64,000 nt of DNA from Pomacea canaliculata (GCF_003073045.1 NC_037601.1:4991872-5055871); one strand, 5' to 3'; positions 22,536 to 36,313 are shown, counted from the stretch's first letter. The notes: generated by a model from the sequence alone, not told the origin. A program made the numbers and translations.

Positions 22536-23924
22536 TGTCACAAATCACGTCGCACACTGACGTCACGCGCGTTCACACAACACAAAACACAGCGATCTGC
22601 CAATGGGCTTCTCGTGTACTTTACTAAAAGAAAATAAAGCCCTTACTTATCCTCTCTCTCGGGGAAAGCGGGTCATAGGTCTGGTAGACCCGAAAACAAA
22701 TTAAACAAAACCACAAAGCATAAACATACACTAGCTATCCAATACACATGACATTCGGCACACTGTCCTCTCTCAACGGTGGTAGTCCACCGTGCCTGTC
22801 CAATTCCCGTGGTGTGATAACAATACAAAGCGCCACTCTGGAAGTAAGTCTCGAGCGCACATAGTTTCTCAAATATTGTATATAAAGATTAACACTTACA
22901 GTTACTGGTTTACTCACGTCTCCGCCGCGACATAAAAGTCCGATCTCTGGGGCACGAACGCTCCTTCACTGTCCACGGCGAACGTACAGACTCACTTACA
23001 CACACAACACCTATTCCAATAGAATCCCAGTGCTCCCTCGCAGTCCACGGCGAGCGTACAGGTTGACTCACACATGAAAACACATATTCCCACGGAATCT
23101 CCGTAGCCAGCTCACACTAGGCTAATACACTTGAGAACACATACTCCACGACGCTGGGGTCGCGGACAGCTACCACTTGCACTGTAAAACCTTCCACGTC
23201 TCAGCGGCTTCTTTGGGCCAACACACTCCCAATGGATCTTTCACCAGCGCTCACTGCCAGTGGATCCCTCCTAGGTTCTCTCAGGAGTTTCTCAGAAGCT
23301 CTCTCCGGAGTTCCTCGACTCGGCAAGCATTCTCTCCGTAAGTTCTCGCAGAAGTTCTCTCTCTCTTCCACGTAGGTTCTTCTCCATAAGTTTCTTAGAA
23401 GCCCTTTCAGAAGTTCTTGACTAGGCAAGCACTTCGCTCCATAAGTTCCAGGTCACCATAAGTTCCTGGTCTCCATAAGTTCTCTCTCTCCATAAGTTCC
23501 TGTAACTCGGTGATTAATTAATTAACTGCATTTACAACTTACACTACTTTATACAGCTTCACAACGTCAAGTGATAATATATTACTTCTAGAAAATCAAG
23601 TCACATTTATAGACAGTTTAAAAACACGTTTCTTTACACCATCAATCAAAATTCACAACTTCTGCAACAATTAATCTGTTACCTTGACTAGGCAAGGAAC
23701 TTAAACCACTCATTCCCGGTCCCTGTAACCACACGTACAGCAAGACCAACCGACTTGGCGGTTTCGTTGGGAATGCTCATACACTGTTCTCTAAGCCTAA
23801 GCTTGGGGTGAACTTTACTCGCTACTTGTGCCCGGTTTGCACGAGGATTTCATTTTAACACGGGCACGTTCACACTCTCCCAAAAAGACACACACACACA
23901 GGAGGCACGGACTGGTCCGTGACA
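22536..23924. mobile_element. LTR-retroelement fossil (solo-LTR-like) nested in a LINE
   Basis: Begins tgtcac and ends gtgaca, a TG...CA structure. It is flanked by the 5-bp direct repeat atgtg (22,531-22,535 and 23,925-23,929), and removing it restores the LINE tail. No coding domain is seen, so it is best read as a long solo LTR or internally lost element of about 1.39 kb. The interior at 23,270-23,510 has a degenerate repeat around ccataagttc. Family not assigned. Confidence 0.7.
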
Positions 23925-23965
23925 ATGTGCAACCTGATGCACGAAGAGGAATAGATAGATAGGGT
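23925..23965 (+). mobile_element. Distal piece of the interrupted LINE
   Basis: Continues the RT tail after the insertion and ends HEEE-stop. Carries the second atgtg target copy. Confidence 0.6.
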
Positions 23966-24597
23966 TATCAGTGTAATAATGTAACGAATTAAACACAACC
24001 TTTGACTGAACACAGGCTATTTTGCCTGTCGCAATTAATTTTATGAAGCCTTTCATAGTGCTTAAAGTTGAATTAGCCCCAGAACAAGTTTCGTAGCTTC
24101 CAAAGATTGAAGCGAAATGTTGTTACTTCCAGCAGTCTACCCAGCTCTCTGACGTCACGCTTCCCGAAGGTTCCCGAAGTTTTTCCCTTCATTGCGACTT
24201 TTGCGAAAAATAAATCAGCTAACGGGGCCTGATTGTGTGTGTGAGAGAGAGGTGAGCAGTGTGTCTACAGAGCTGCGGGATGATGATGTTTATGGCGATG
24301 GAGGGATGTAACTTTAACTATCTCTCACCAAATTCAAACTTCATAAACAAACCCCTTAGAAAGAAATTTCACTTTCGATCACTCAGTAGAATCCCACGAT
24401 GACTTTTCTTTATTTCCCAAACGCTATGAGAAAAAGTAAAACAGTGTTTTTTCAAACATCCAACTAGCGCTCAAAAGAAAAAAAGGTATTCAAAATTATA
24501 TCAAAAACAAACAAAAAGGTGCAAAATATAAAGAGAACAAATGATTCAAAATGTACAAACGTAGTCATTATTTCTTTACTAGATTTCTGCGGCCTTC
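23966..24597. other. Unassigned DNA left of the palindrome
   Basis: No feature recognised. Confidence 0.4.
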
Positions 24598-26480
24598 TGA
24601 TAGGTCCTGCATCAGCGGCGCTGCTTTGCTTTGGTCCACTGAGGTGTGTGCGTGAGCTTCACATGTTGGGCTTAGCTGCAGTGAAGTTCTTATCAGTAAG
24701 ATCCTCGAACCGCGAGGACAGCACTCCAAGTATTGTGCAAGTCTGCCACAGATTCATCCCTTGTATATCTTCCCCGTGTGATATAATCTATGGAGTATAT
24801 CATGTATGCTGACCCTTGACCTGTCGTCTACATTCAGCATCACTTCCTGGACATCTCTTGGATTTAACACCTCAGGATTCTATTCCCTCTGGAGTCAATT
24901 CCCTTGTACCACAAGAATAGACATAGGTCCTCTCTAGTCCCCCACCCCACACACATCTTCCATATGGGGAGGTCTGGTGGCGCCACGGCTGTAGCACCTG
25001 TCACCAATACAGTTAGCGTTTGCTCACCTGGGTTCTTACCTCGGGCATACTGCTATTTTTCTGAGCATGTGATGTCTTTATACAAGGCTGGGTGCTTTAC
25101 AGTGATGTAGCCTTAGTTCCTGGATCTGAGTAAAACACCGGTTACCCCTTCCCTGTCCACATACTAGTTTAATTCCATCCATTCAGGTGAGGAATTAAGA
25201 GGGTTTGTTCAGTTCGTTCACCTGTCGTAAAGGACGAGGCACATAAACTGAAGACGGTTTACATTACGACTTCCTGGTCGTTTGGGTAAATGCACTGATT
25301 TACTACTTATTAATGTCACCGAGCATGACAATAGAGCTACAGTCATAAAGCAGGTCCCTAGCAAGTCGTTTTCCTAAAAAACAGAAAAATAAAACAAAAA
25401 TACGAGGCATCTTTTTATTGTACTAATGGCAGCGAGAAATTCTACATTATCCCGCCATATAAGTTTTAAAACTACTTCCTCTGCATCATATTTTACTAAA
25501 CCCCTCTAGCCTGTTAAGAGAAGGGACATCAGTCTCTCTCTCACACACACAGACCTCACTACACACACACACAGACCTTACACCCCCCCCCCAAAAAAAA
25601 ACAAACCACACACACAGACCTCACCACACACACAGACCTTACACCCCCCCCAAAAAAAAAAAAAAACACACACAGACCTCACCACACACACAGCTCGCAC
25701 TTTACAGAAATGATCAGGCCATGCTACCTCATGTACTACTAACCACCTTCAGTCCACTGACCTCCATGGCAGTTACTATAAATACACCCAGGTGCAGCGC
25801 ACAGGAGGGACTTGAATTCTTCTCCCCCCTTCATGTCTGCATTTCAATAAGACTTGCACCCTGTAGTGTCTAGGATTTTAATTATAGTGAAGGAAGGCAC
25901 AAAGGAGGCGAAAACAAAGAATCTAATATATTTTTAGACAAGTTTCTGTCTGCTTTATTCGGTTTTAAGATAAAAATTTACAATTTACAAGATCACCGTT
26001 CCACAAATATAAATGTAATATACATATAAATATAAATCCAGGAAGCTTTTACGAAACAAACTTTTTTTCTTGAAAGTGCAATGCTACATAACTATAAAAC
26101 TGTGTAGCTGTCTCGCAGCAAATTTTTACTGAATGAACAGATTCCATTTTATTTCACTTTCTTTGAACGATCTCCTCCATCTGAATCAGAATCAGAATGT
26201 TATTGTTTTTGTTACTCGAAATGACTTTTCGACCTGTGACCTTCTGCTCTTGGTGCCACACAGACATGTCACGTTTTCTTTCAAGATCTTCTCATTGTTT
26301 GGTATTCATTATTTATTTTTGTTTTCATTTTCTATTATTATTCATTGCTCATGGTTTGTGGTTCGCCTGCTCTTTGACGTCAAATCTCTGTTGACGTCAT
26401 ACACACACGCATTCAGACCATTAATTTGACGTCATGCACGCATCTTTGTTCAGTGCCAGTTGCTTCTATAAATAGAATCA

Positions 26481-26517
<37 letters not shown>

Positions 26518-27692
26518 CTTTACTACAAGTTCACATTTGCAGAAGTGTAGTAAACAACTTAGTGATCAGAATCCATGTTTTTACAGGAGTTCTTCAAAAA
26601 GGAGGCTGTTTATACTCCAGATTTGATGTAATTCATAATTGTTATAAGCGACTGATAACTTGTAGAGGAGCGGGAAGAAGGTTACTGCCAGGAGCGACTC
26701 AGTCCATCCTGCAGTGAACACCCGTTGGCCGGCGAAAGTTCTTTCACTCTCGTCAGACTTCGTCCCTAGTACAGCTGGTGCTCCATCCGTGAAGCCCACA
26801 CAACCTTCAGCTTCAAAAAAGGTATTAATGTTATCTACCTTTACCTTTGTAGTAATTTTGGACGTCCGTAAATGATGTGATAAATATCAAAATGGCTCTG
26901 GGAGGGAAAATGGTTGCTCACTCCTGGCGTGAGGAATATGATGTTTTGAGAAGAGAATGAATAGACTGTTAGATAAAAGATACATATGGCAATGAGTAAC
27001 ATGCAAGTTACAGGTCGTAGTTGGGGAGTACATTGTCCTCTTCACATGATGCCGGAATGTCGTAGAGAAGTGTTAATCAGTGACACAGAATCCAATCATC
27101 TAACACGGCAACAGGGTTACCAATACAACGAAGCCATACACAGCATCCCTCCATCTGTGGCGAACTTCGTGGGAAATTCAGTGGTGCGACCTTTCACTCC
27201 GGGGGCGCACGTGGTCTCGAGTACTTGTACGGTTGAGGACCTAGTGTGTCTACACGACCTCAAGGAATCTTCCTACATCGTGGGACTACAAGCTTGGACA
27301 TCGTGATTCGTTGGTATCACTAACCGCAAACTTATATTCTTGGCGTCGACCAAACTGTCAGTACTGTTAAAACATTGTGACATTGAGTCAGAAGCTAAAT
27401 AAGTGCAACTGTGGAACAATTTCATCAACTATTCACATAGAAACAAATACGGAGTGTTACTATATTTTGCAGAAACATAACATTAAAAATAATATTAACA
27501 ATTGACGATTGGGGGTTGATGGAAAGAGATATAATATCGGTTGAAAGGTCAAGTATGTTTGTGTAACCCTCCCTGGTTTTGATGGTTTGACGACTAGATT
27601 TATAATTATACTTCCCCAGTGTGTTTAGCATCGTCTTTGCACGAGACGGCAGTCTGTAGAAGATAGTGGGGGAAGTGCTCAAAACATTTATT

Positions 27693-27732
<40 letters not shown>

Positions 27733-28251
27733 CCACTAGACAATACCACAATACCAAACAGAAAATAGCAAATAGCGGTTTAAGAAACAAAAGTGTTATT
27801 GCCTGCTGACTTTGACAAATTTAAACATGTCTGTGGACGCAATTTTCTGCCTGACATTCACTAGTCACTTGTGTAATATTTTACAGGCTTAGTCTTAAGT
27901 ACAATCAATAATGAATTTGTTTTACCTGGTTTATAAATTGTCTTTTTCATGAAGGGAATACTAGTTTGAGCAGGGACGGATACAAGAAATATTCTCTAGT
28001 AACAAACAGTGGATTCGTTTGCCTGTTTTTTGTTATCGAATATAAGTTTGATAAAATTATGTCATGCGCATAGCCTATAAAACATTCTGTAAGGTTTACA
28101 TTTAAAAACACAATTTAATAAGCAAACTAATAATGTCAACTATTTTTCAGAAACCTCACTTATATCTCAGAATAACAGTTTTCTTGATTTGTAGTTCTAT
28201 TCTAAAAATAAGAAAATAGTCTGAAATTTTGGTTGCTTTTCTTTGCAGTAA
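24598..28251. other. Upstream flank of METTL24-like copy 1
   Basis: Contains CA-rich simple repeat (25,535-25,700), (att)n at 26,480-26,517 and (atc)n at 27,694-27,732. A 72-codon frame at 26,581-26,799 (minus) is kept in the other arm (52,689-52,904) but resembles nothing known. A leader exon of the methyltransferase is expected, because an acceptor (ttgcag, 28,243-28,248) lies four bases before its ATG. A candidate donor (gtaagt) at about 52,130 in the other arm suggests it ends near 27,355. Confidence 0.4.
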
Positions 28252-31133
28252 ATGGCGATGAATATTTTCAAGAAGTTTACATGGCTGAGCATTGTGCTTA
28301 TAATAATTCTTGGACTAGAGTCTGTTGTTTATTACGTTGTTCATAACGTCTCCCTCGACGACACGCCAGACTTTTCTACATTTGAAAAAAACAGTGTAGA
28401 CATTTGCTCTACATGGAGAGGTCAGTATTACAGTAACACAATAGTAAGAAAGTTGTAATCATACGAGTAATTATAATTTATTAAGATCTTGCTGTACCGA
28501 TGAAAGCTGAGGACACAAAGCCAGAGCCTCATGACTTCAATAGTGAGACTATGAGAATAAGAAAATACACATAATTATTCAGAGTCCTTGCCACAGACAG
28601 AAAGAAAGACAGTCATACAGGCAAACATACAAAAATCTTAAAAGACCTGAAGACAGACGGACGGACGTACTGACGGACGGACGGACGGACGGACGGACGG
28701 ACGGACGGACGGACGGACGGACGGACGGACGGACGGACGGACGGACGGACGGACGGACGGACGGACAGACGGACGATAATCAACATTACAAGACGTAGAT
28801 GACAAAAATACAAGTTGGTTGTCATAAGTTAGATGAATCATCAACGATGCACCCGTCGTTCTCGTCAAACATTTATTTCTGTTCTAGACGAGACCGTCAA
28901 ACGCGTCCTCAGGAGGGTGCCGTGGTGGGGGCATGCCTGTGATATGGAAAGGTATCATACAATACAAATATTCACGAGACAAAGTAGACACAAATGACAC
29001 CAGTGGTCAGCAACGACTCGCAGGAGAATTACGAATAGTAAATAAGTGTCAACATCATCGCTTTGGGCATACAGAAAACAACATTTCTAGACATGCTTTT
29101 CAAATTAAATATTTAAATTCTTTTTCATAAGCATAAAAAGTCTAAATGTATACTCAAATATCTAAATATATGTTTCAAATGTATAAATTTATGTTAAAAT
29201 GATGAATCCAGCGCTTATCACTGCAGGTTACAATGCAGAATGTCAGATAAATAGTTGTCCCAAACAGGTTAGTCGTCACAAGGAGTTATGAATAAAGCGG
29301 GTTAAGGAATAATCAGTCAACAAGTACTTACCTGTCTCTCATTACACATGAAATTTGATTTTTTTGGTGACCTTTAATGATTGTGATAGCTAAACTAGTC
29401 TTACAAAATTACATAAGATGAAAATGTTGTTTCAGTGACTGGGGAAGAATAAGGTACAACTGCAAAAACAAAAGAGAAATGGGAAACTGGCCTGTTTGCT
29501 TTGATGATAACCTTGTGCCTCAGAACAACTGTTTAGTGTACTCATTTGGGTGAGTTCCTAAAGAGTACATAAACATGGCTTCTCTTCCATTTTCGTGAAA
29601 ATTATTGACTTATCAGAAAAGCCTTTTCACCAGTTCTCACATTATGTAAAAGTCTCCACAACTATGGCCGCCAAAGTATTTCTCTTTTCCATCATCTATA
29701 TAATTTTTGAAGTCATTTTGTTTCATTTATACTCGTTCAAGGTAATGTTAACATAATTTTAATTTGGAGAAATGCGTATACATTACAAAATCTCTTCCAA
29801 TTTTATTTTTCTGTAAGAAGACTGTTTATTTTATCAGGCATTTAAGGCAAGACCCACCAAAATCCATATTTTCAGACCAACAACTTATTATTTATCATTG
29901 CTATTAGATGAATTGAAATATATAGTCTGTATTCAAGATTTAAAAACTGTTAGTTTCTTTTTCAGGGGTTATATCACTTGTGGTTTACAGGGTTATAGAA
30001 TAGTTTAAAAAAATAGTAAACGTGTAATGCAAAGAAATGTAATCAACTAGCTCTAAGCTCATAATAATCTTATCAATTCTGCTTCCAACGCCTCTGTTTT
30101 TCTTTGACAGTTCTTATTCAAGTGCGCACCCACGATCCCAGTCTCTCTCTCACATACACACAAACACACATGCAAACAACCTCACACGCACGATCGCAGT
30201 CTAAAGTGTGTGTGTTTTGTGTGTTTCTTTGCACGTATATCTATAGTATAGTATTCTATACACACACAAATGGGAACAAACACCACTCTGTCTCTGACAT
30301 ATATTTGCAGTATTAACTATGACTTTCGCTTTGATGATGCGATGGCAGCCATAGGATGCACCGTCTACTCCTTTGATCGCAGGTAAAATCAATATCACAA
30401 AAAATATTTGAGAAATATATAAATATAATTTTCTATTATTTTTCATATATTACAATTTATAATATATTAGGAAAATGCCACAAAACAGTAGCAACTTTGT
30501 AGAGTCTCAGACTTTCTTTCATCATGCATGCAGTGGGTAACACGGAGAGCATTGTCAGAGTTTGTCATGTTGCAGCATGCTGGACACTGATGATCACAAG
30601 CGTGGGGACCGTGTTTTCTTCAAGAGAATCGGCATCAGCGATAAGGACGACGACCATTTTGCACCCAGAGTCGATATATATGTTAAAAAACGTCCGGCGG
30701 TCAACGGTTGGCCGATGAGACGTCTGCAGACAATCCTTGACCTCCTGGGTCACAGAAAGGTTAGACAATAACTGTCACTTGAAGAAGAGTGTTGGTGCGA
30801 TATTGATGTGTAAGGCAATACAAGATACGATGTGTGTCAGACGCCATCTATAACACTTACAATCTGATGTCAGCACACGGGTTTGCGTTTTAACTATTTT
30901 TTTAAGGCAGAGAATTTAAAATTCAAATTTTAGTACAAGTAAAGTAAAATTTATGATCAAATAGTAAATGGAAATACTCAAAAAATATTACAATACTGTT
31001 TCTTAATCTAAAGTCTCAGTTTGTTGTCTGACTTTATGATTTTTGTTAATTTCAAAAACTTACAATTAAGTTCTACATAAACGCTGTCGTAGTTACCTCC
31101 ACTGCAAACAGCGAGGAAGCACTGTGTTATTGG

Positions 31134-31182
<49 letters not shown>

Positions 31183-31474
31183 GGAGCAGCTGACCGTGCT
31201 TAAGATGGACATTGAGGGCTATGAGTGGAATGTCACTCGTGATCTTCTTGACTCGGCGATCTTGTCGTCCGTCCCGCAGTTTCTGGTGGAGTGGCACCTG
31301 TTTACGGACTTTCCGCCTCGAGAACGAGTCCCTGATGCCGTTGATACGTACTTCCGGCTGAACGACATGGGCTTCCAGTTATTCTCCACTAGCCATCCCC
31401 GATGTCAACTTTATTTAGCGACCTCCTTGAGAATGCAGGCAGAGGTAGCCTACCTTAACAAGAAAAGAAATTAA
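28252..31474 (+). CDS. METTL24-like (FkbM-type) methyltransferase, copy 1
   Basis: Six coding exons: 28252-28420, 28888-28951, 29436-29549, 30311-30382, 30576-30759, 31184-31474. All have GT-AG borders and matching phases, giving 297 residues. Seen: a type II anchor at residues 9-30; GNWPVC and CLVYSFG at 94-116; the Rossmann entry SFGINYDFRFDDAM followed by the acidic-ending strand VYSFDRS at 134-140; and LKMDIEGYEW at 207-216, the hallmark of FkbM/Methyltransf_21 proteins. The family uses S-adenosylmethionine; METTL24's own substrate is unknown and FkbM relatives O-methylate sugars or polyketides. The anchor suggests Golgi or secretory location. An extremely similar intact paralogue lies inverted at 48,083-51,223. 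Confidence 0.88.
28657..28775. repeat. (GGAC)n microsatellite
   Basis: About 29 tetranucleotide copies in intron 1 of the methyltransferase. Much shorter in the other arm (50,759-50,825). Confidence 0.95.
31133..31181. repeat. (TTG)n forming an acceptor tract
   Basis: Ends directly in ttag, the acceptor of the last exon, so the microsatellite replaces the polypyrimidine tract. Same arrangement at 48,374-48,419 in the other arm. Confidence 0.9.
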
Positions 31475-32722
31475 TACCTCCATCGTTTCTCACCATTGCT
31501 TTATCCCTAGCAGCTCATATTTGAATTCTCACTATGTTCTCTTTTATTGGAACAAGCGTTATGATCAACAATTTTATGCATCATGCTTGCCTTTACACAG
31601 GTGTAGATGACCGTACTTAACTTACACATTGAAGTCAGTGAATGGAAAGTCAATCGTAATTTTTAACCCAGTCCTTTTGTTTCCATCTTTCCTGAGATTT
31701 TTTCTAGTAACACCTGTTTACGGACTTCACATGTCGTTAACGTGTGTATGTTGTTGTTGTTGTTGTACATCGGCTTCCCATTTTTTGTCACTGGCAGTCG
31801 TGGATTTCATTCAGTGACATCTTCAAGATTTACATCTCTTAAATCATTAAATCCTATTTATTAAACAGCTCTCTTTCGTAAATATTTCTTGTAAAGCTGT
31901 TACTTATAGCAATTTTATTTTCTTATTTCTAATTGGATTTTTAGTACTTTGTTGGTATTTACTGTCTTATCTTGTTTTAATTTTGTTGCTTGGTGTTGAT
32001 TTTAATTTAGTTTTTTTCTAAATCTGTCTTTCATTTTATTTGTCATTTTGAGATCGTTAATTGGTAAATGCACATTGAGCATGCTAATATCACGATACAT
32101 AATGGCAAGGAATTCTTTTCATCTACCGCAATCTTCTTCTCTGTCTTCATCATTCTCAAGGAAGAATTATCAGGAGTAGCAGTAAGTCTCTGATATAAAT
32201 TCATTCTCACTTCTTTCCAAATCCGCTGTAATAGATAAAAAGGAGAAAAAAGCAATAGTATTGTTCAGCGGTTTGAGTTTGCTTTATGAGAAGCCAAAAA
32301 AAAAGCCCCCCCCCCCAACCCACACACACAAACACACACACAAACACACACAAACACACACAAACACACACAAACACAAACTGACACACACAATCTGTAA
32401 AGAGAAGCTGAAGATATCGTATCCATTTTTGTGGAAAAGGTCTGGCTTACAATTCATTGTACATTTTTTTCATAGTCTCTTATCTTGATCTTTATTACAA
32501 ATGAGTTCAACATCAGAATATTGCAACATTTGCATCTGTAAAAAAACATATTGCCGTAGCTGTAACTGAATGCATAATACAATTCCAGATGAAAATGACC
32601 TTTGATTTTGTCGGAGCAAATTATAATAACAACAACGACATCGTCATTATCAGACACACTGGACTATATAAAAATGCTTAGTGGTCCCTAATCTCTGTTT
32701 TACAACTTATACAAAAGGCAGC
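31475..32722. other. Downstream flank of METTL24-like copy 1
   Basis: Probable 3' UTR, with an ATTAAA near 31,848. CA-type simple repeat at 32,308-32,390. No gene. Confidence 0.4.
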
Positions 32723-32968
32723 TTAGATTAACGGCCCGATAACTACCCCAGAGGGTTGCTTTAGCTCGAGGTATACCCCGTGGATAAAATACTGGGACAT
32801 GTGGGAGATGCTCAGTTGTTTAGCCAACACATCGGTGGATATAGTTTCTGTCAGTTCAACGTTCCATGACAGAACTTGTTGATTGTTTGATTCCATCCAA
32901 GACAGCAGCTTCCGGCGCGGGCTGATGACCCGGCTGGGACTCAAGGTAGGTAACCTCCATGACAACAT
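32723..32968 (-). other. Conserved 81-codon frame, unknown
   Basis: Reads LLSWMESNNQQVLSWNVELT to a stop after VVIGPLI. The mirror copy at 46,615-46,860 differs at 6 of 81 residues, mostly near the N-terminus, and stays open. No family recognised. It could be a last exon of an unseen gene or a chance frame. Confidence 0.3.
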
Positions 32969-33826
32969 CTTTTGATTGCTTACTTCCCCTTCCTTGATGT
33001 TGCTGAATTAGGCGTTGTGTGTATTTTAAAAGGTCGTTAGGTCACGACGGTTTTTATTACAGGAATCTTCCACTCACTTTTTAGTATTGATTGTCGTGAA
33101 CTCTGGGTAGGAGAATCTGTTTGGGTCACTCTGTCACTCTGTCACTCTGTCGACTGCAGCGGCTTCTCTGTCTTCAAAGCAGAGACTCTGGCACTGGCTT
33201 GTCTACCACAGACTCGCTCGTGGCGTTCTTGCTCTGGTCATGTCGGGTGTCTACCCGGCTTCTTCCGTCCCTCTAGGTCTGGGCGTTGACTCAACTGCAG
33301 CACTTCTCAGGGACCGACGCTCATTCACCAGATTCAGCTTCTACTGGTTTCATCAAACAGATTCTGGTGTTGCAGGACTGTACACTCTATGAAAGAGCGG
33401 GTCAACGCACCTCGGAAGTCAATTGTTGAAGTCGACACACTTCTCAGGCAGGGTTGCAGTGAAGAACTCAGAGTCGAGCTCAGACAACGTTACTGGACAA
33501 GAGCCACAAGCGATTGACCACGATACTTTTCTGTCCGATATATTCTCAACCGCGTGATTTCTCCTTTTATATGATTGGTCGATCATTCGACAGATTCATT
33601 CGACAGTTCACTATCTAGATATATCCAATCACCACTGAGCTAATACATTATAGATGGCTCTCTCGTGATTAGTCAATCCTCCCACAGACTCACATGGACC
33701 ATTCCCATATCTAAGTATCACCAATCATTCTTTAGCTCCTACATTATAGTTGGGTGGTCCGTTTGTCTTTCTCCTGTCCACACTACATCCCCTTCCCCCT
33801 AGAACGCGCGAAACAGTGTGACTCTC
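32969..33826. other. Unassigned arm DNA
   Basis: Present in both arms (mirror about 45,760-46,610). Includes three copies of tcactctg near 33,125. No gene recognised. Confidence 0.35.
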
Positions 33827-34668
33827 TGTCACGGACTAGTCCGTGCGTCCTGTGTTTGTTTTTTTTTGTTTTTTTTTTGGGGGGGGGTTGTTTTGTGTGT
33901 GTGTGTGTGTGTAGATAACCGTCTCTCACCTGAGTTTGATGGAAGAGGTGAAACACGAAGTTTAACAAAATTCACGTGCGGTCCGGGGAGTGCTCACCCC
34001 TTGGTCAAGCGTTGACAGGGGAGGGTATATATGGCGGACCATGAGCAGCTAGGGGGCGGATCTTAACTTTGTGGCGTTGTGTTTATACTTATACACTAAT
34101 CTTTGTGGATGTAATACGAGGGAGGTATTACTGTGAAGTGAGCAGCTGTACTACTGGGAATGTACGACTGCGGTGCCACATTTCAGCCTGTATTCTCGCC
34201 GTAAGAGCTCTGTGGATAGGAGCTACAAGTAGTGTGTATCTTGGGGGTCAAGAGGCTGCTACCCGTCGAGATGAGTAGGAACCGTGGATTTGATGTGCGC
34301 CAGCTGGAGCACCGAGCAACCCCAAGGAGTGGACCTGGGCAGCAGAGAATAATCCGCGGGAGGAGGGGAGGCTTCCTTCAAGCTTCGAATCAGCTTTATC
34401 TCGTCCGACCCATCCGCCTGATAATAACACTCGGTATTGTAAAAACACTTTTGGTTTTACCATGTATTGAACTTTAGAAGAGGATAATAGAGATGACTCA
34501 TAAAACCGAGGACCGGAAAGTGACTACTGTTATAACTTGTTGAATCTCGAGGATGTACCTGTAGTGTTTCAACTCTGTGAATATCGTCGAGGATGTACAT
34601 GTGATTGATGCCGTGTAGATTTCGGCAAGTGACATTTGAACTTTAGTTGTATGAACGTGATAGATAGT
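33827..34668. mobile_element. LTR-like fossil fragment
   Basis: Starts tgtcacggactagtccgtg, nearly the same as the reverse complement of the end of the LTR at 22,536-23,924, and shares the following cctgtgtt tract. Right end and target duplication were not found. In the right arm only its first about 60 bp remain, next to A3. Confidence 0.35.
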
Positions 34669-36313
34669 TGAGTGGGCATATTGAAAGCTGCATATGATAT
34701 TATGAGTGACTTAATACAAATAATCTCAAACACATCGGAAGTATTGTGAGTAAATGATTGAGCGTGTGTTGACATTTGGAAAACCAAATAATTATATTGG
34801 TGGGGTTTATGGACCACTTGTGATGTAAGCTAAATCCCCCTAAAATGTCAACTCGTGACCTTCTCCAAGAACTGCAAATTGTGTTTTTGATGTATATCGT
34901 GTTCACACCTATCTCCATCACTGACAATCACTCATAAATCTCCCAATTGTTCACCTTTTCATGCCACGCGCTTGTCATAAACGTATAGAGGAGACACAAG
35001 AAAGATCACAAGAGAGAGACAGCAGACTAAAGTGTCTGCTCTCAAAACTTCACTGACAAAACAAGCAGACGATCGCCCAGCAGCGATGATGGTGTGGAGT
35101 GTCGGTGGTAAAGGTCGAGACGGACGGTAGCAGGAACTGAGAATGGAAGAAACGGGGGTAGAAAGGAGAGAACGAGACTAAATGCTAGCATATTTCATGG
35201 AGGCTACAACTTGTGAATTGTCTGGAATGTAATTACTGTACTATTATGTAAGAATTGTGTATCTATGTTTCCTTGTTGGTATTTGATGTGTTTAGCTACT
35301 GTATATACGTTTTATACATTTTAGACAATCGTCTTGAATTATCCAGCTTTTAGCTGCACTGTATCAACCTCTGTATACCACAAGTCTGTGTGATGATTCC
35401 CTTCCCTCCCAACCAGTTCATCACCTATGTTCTAATGAATAAAAGAGACTCCCATAAATTGAAATTAAAAGCGTTGACACCGTATTATCCTCATCCTCGA
35501 TTAAGAATCCCAGATTATACTGGATGCTACTTAACTCATCTGCTACAAGCAGGACAGTAGATAAAATTTCCCAAGATAAATTTATAGACTGCTTTCAAAA
35601 ATTCAGAAACATTCCTGATGATCCACTTTAATACATGCCGCTTGTATTAAAATGGTTATTATTACTGATATTTTAAACAAATATCTGATATTTGATATAT
35701 CTTATGATGATTTCTAAGGTCTTAGTATGTTATTGTGTAATGTTTTCACTGTCGTCCACGTCTGTTGACACCTGACCCGCTGGCTGACCTCACTGACTTG
35801 TTGACACGTGAACTTCAGGCACTGGAGCCTCCCTGTAGTTCATATATGTGTGTGGGGAGTGGGTCTGGGGTTGGTTATCTTATTTGATTTATCACTAATG
35901 AAGGATTCGGTGAATGTGCATTTGAAACTGGGGGGTTAAGTACCTCAAAAAAGGTTAAGAACCACTGTTCTAAAGTAATAGTCCTTCTAGTTAATTAAGT
36001 GTAATTAAGTTTAGAGTTCGGTTCTTCTTCAAAGTGCCTTGAACAAATCTTGGCTCTCAATGGATTGAAACTTTTGTCTGGCCTGCTGCAGCATGAATGA
36101 GAGCCTCTCGCCACTTGACTTGATCTGTCAATGTACCTGCCCGCGGAAGCAAAAAAAAAAAAAAAAACCTGACACCGAGAGATTTGATAGTTCCACAGTT
36201 GCATTCCACCAGCAGCAGTATAAACCACCGTGTGTGCGTTTCTTTATTGTTGTTGCTCTTGCAGACTTTGCTGAAGTCATTTGCTAACCCCGGTGGCTAG
36301 ACCGGAAGCTCTG

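Noticed and set aside
26986-27306. 106-codon frame upstream of METTL24-like copy 1
   Set aside because: Frame is not kept in the mirror copy at about 52,195-52,500; more likely leader exon or non-coding DNA.
27425-27790. 121-codon frame with a run of Met on the minus strand
   Set aside because: The Met run is an (atc)n microsatellite and the rest resembles nothing; only part is open in the other arm.
28613-28868. Frames of RPSV repeats on the minus strand
   Set aside because: Translation of the (GGAC)n microsatellite; the length differs between the arms.
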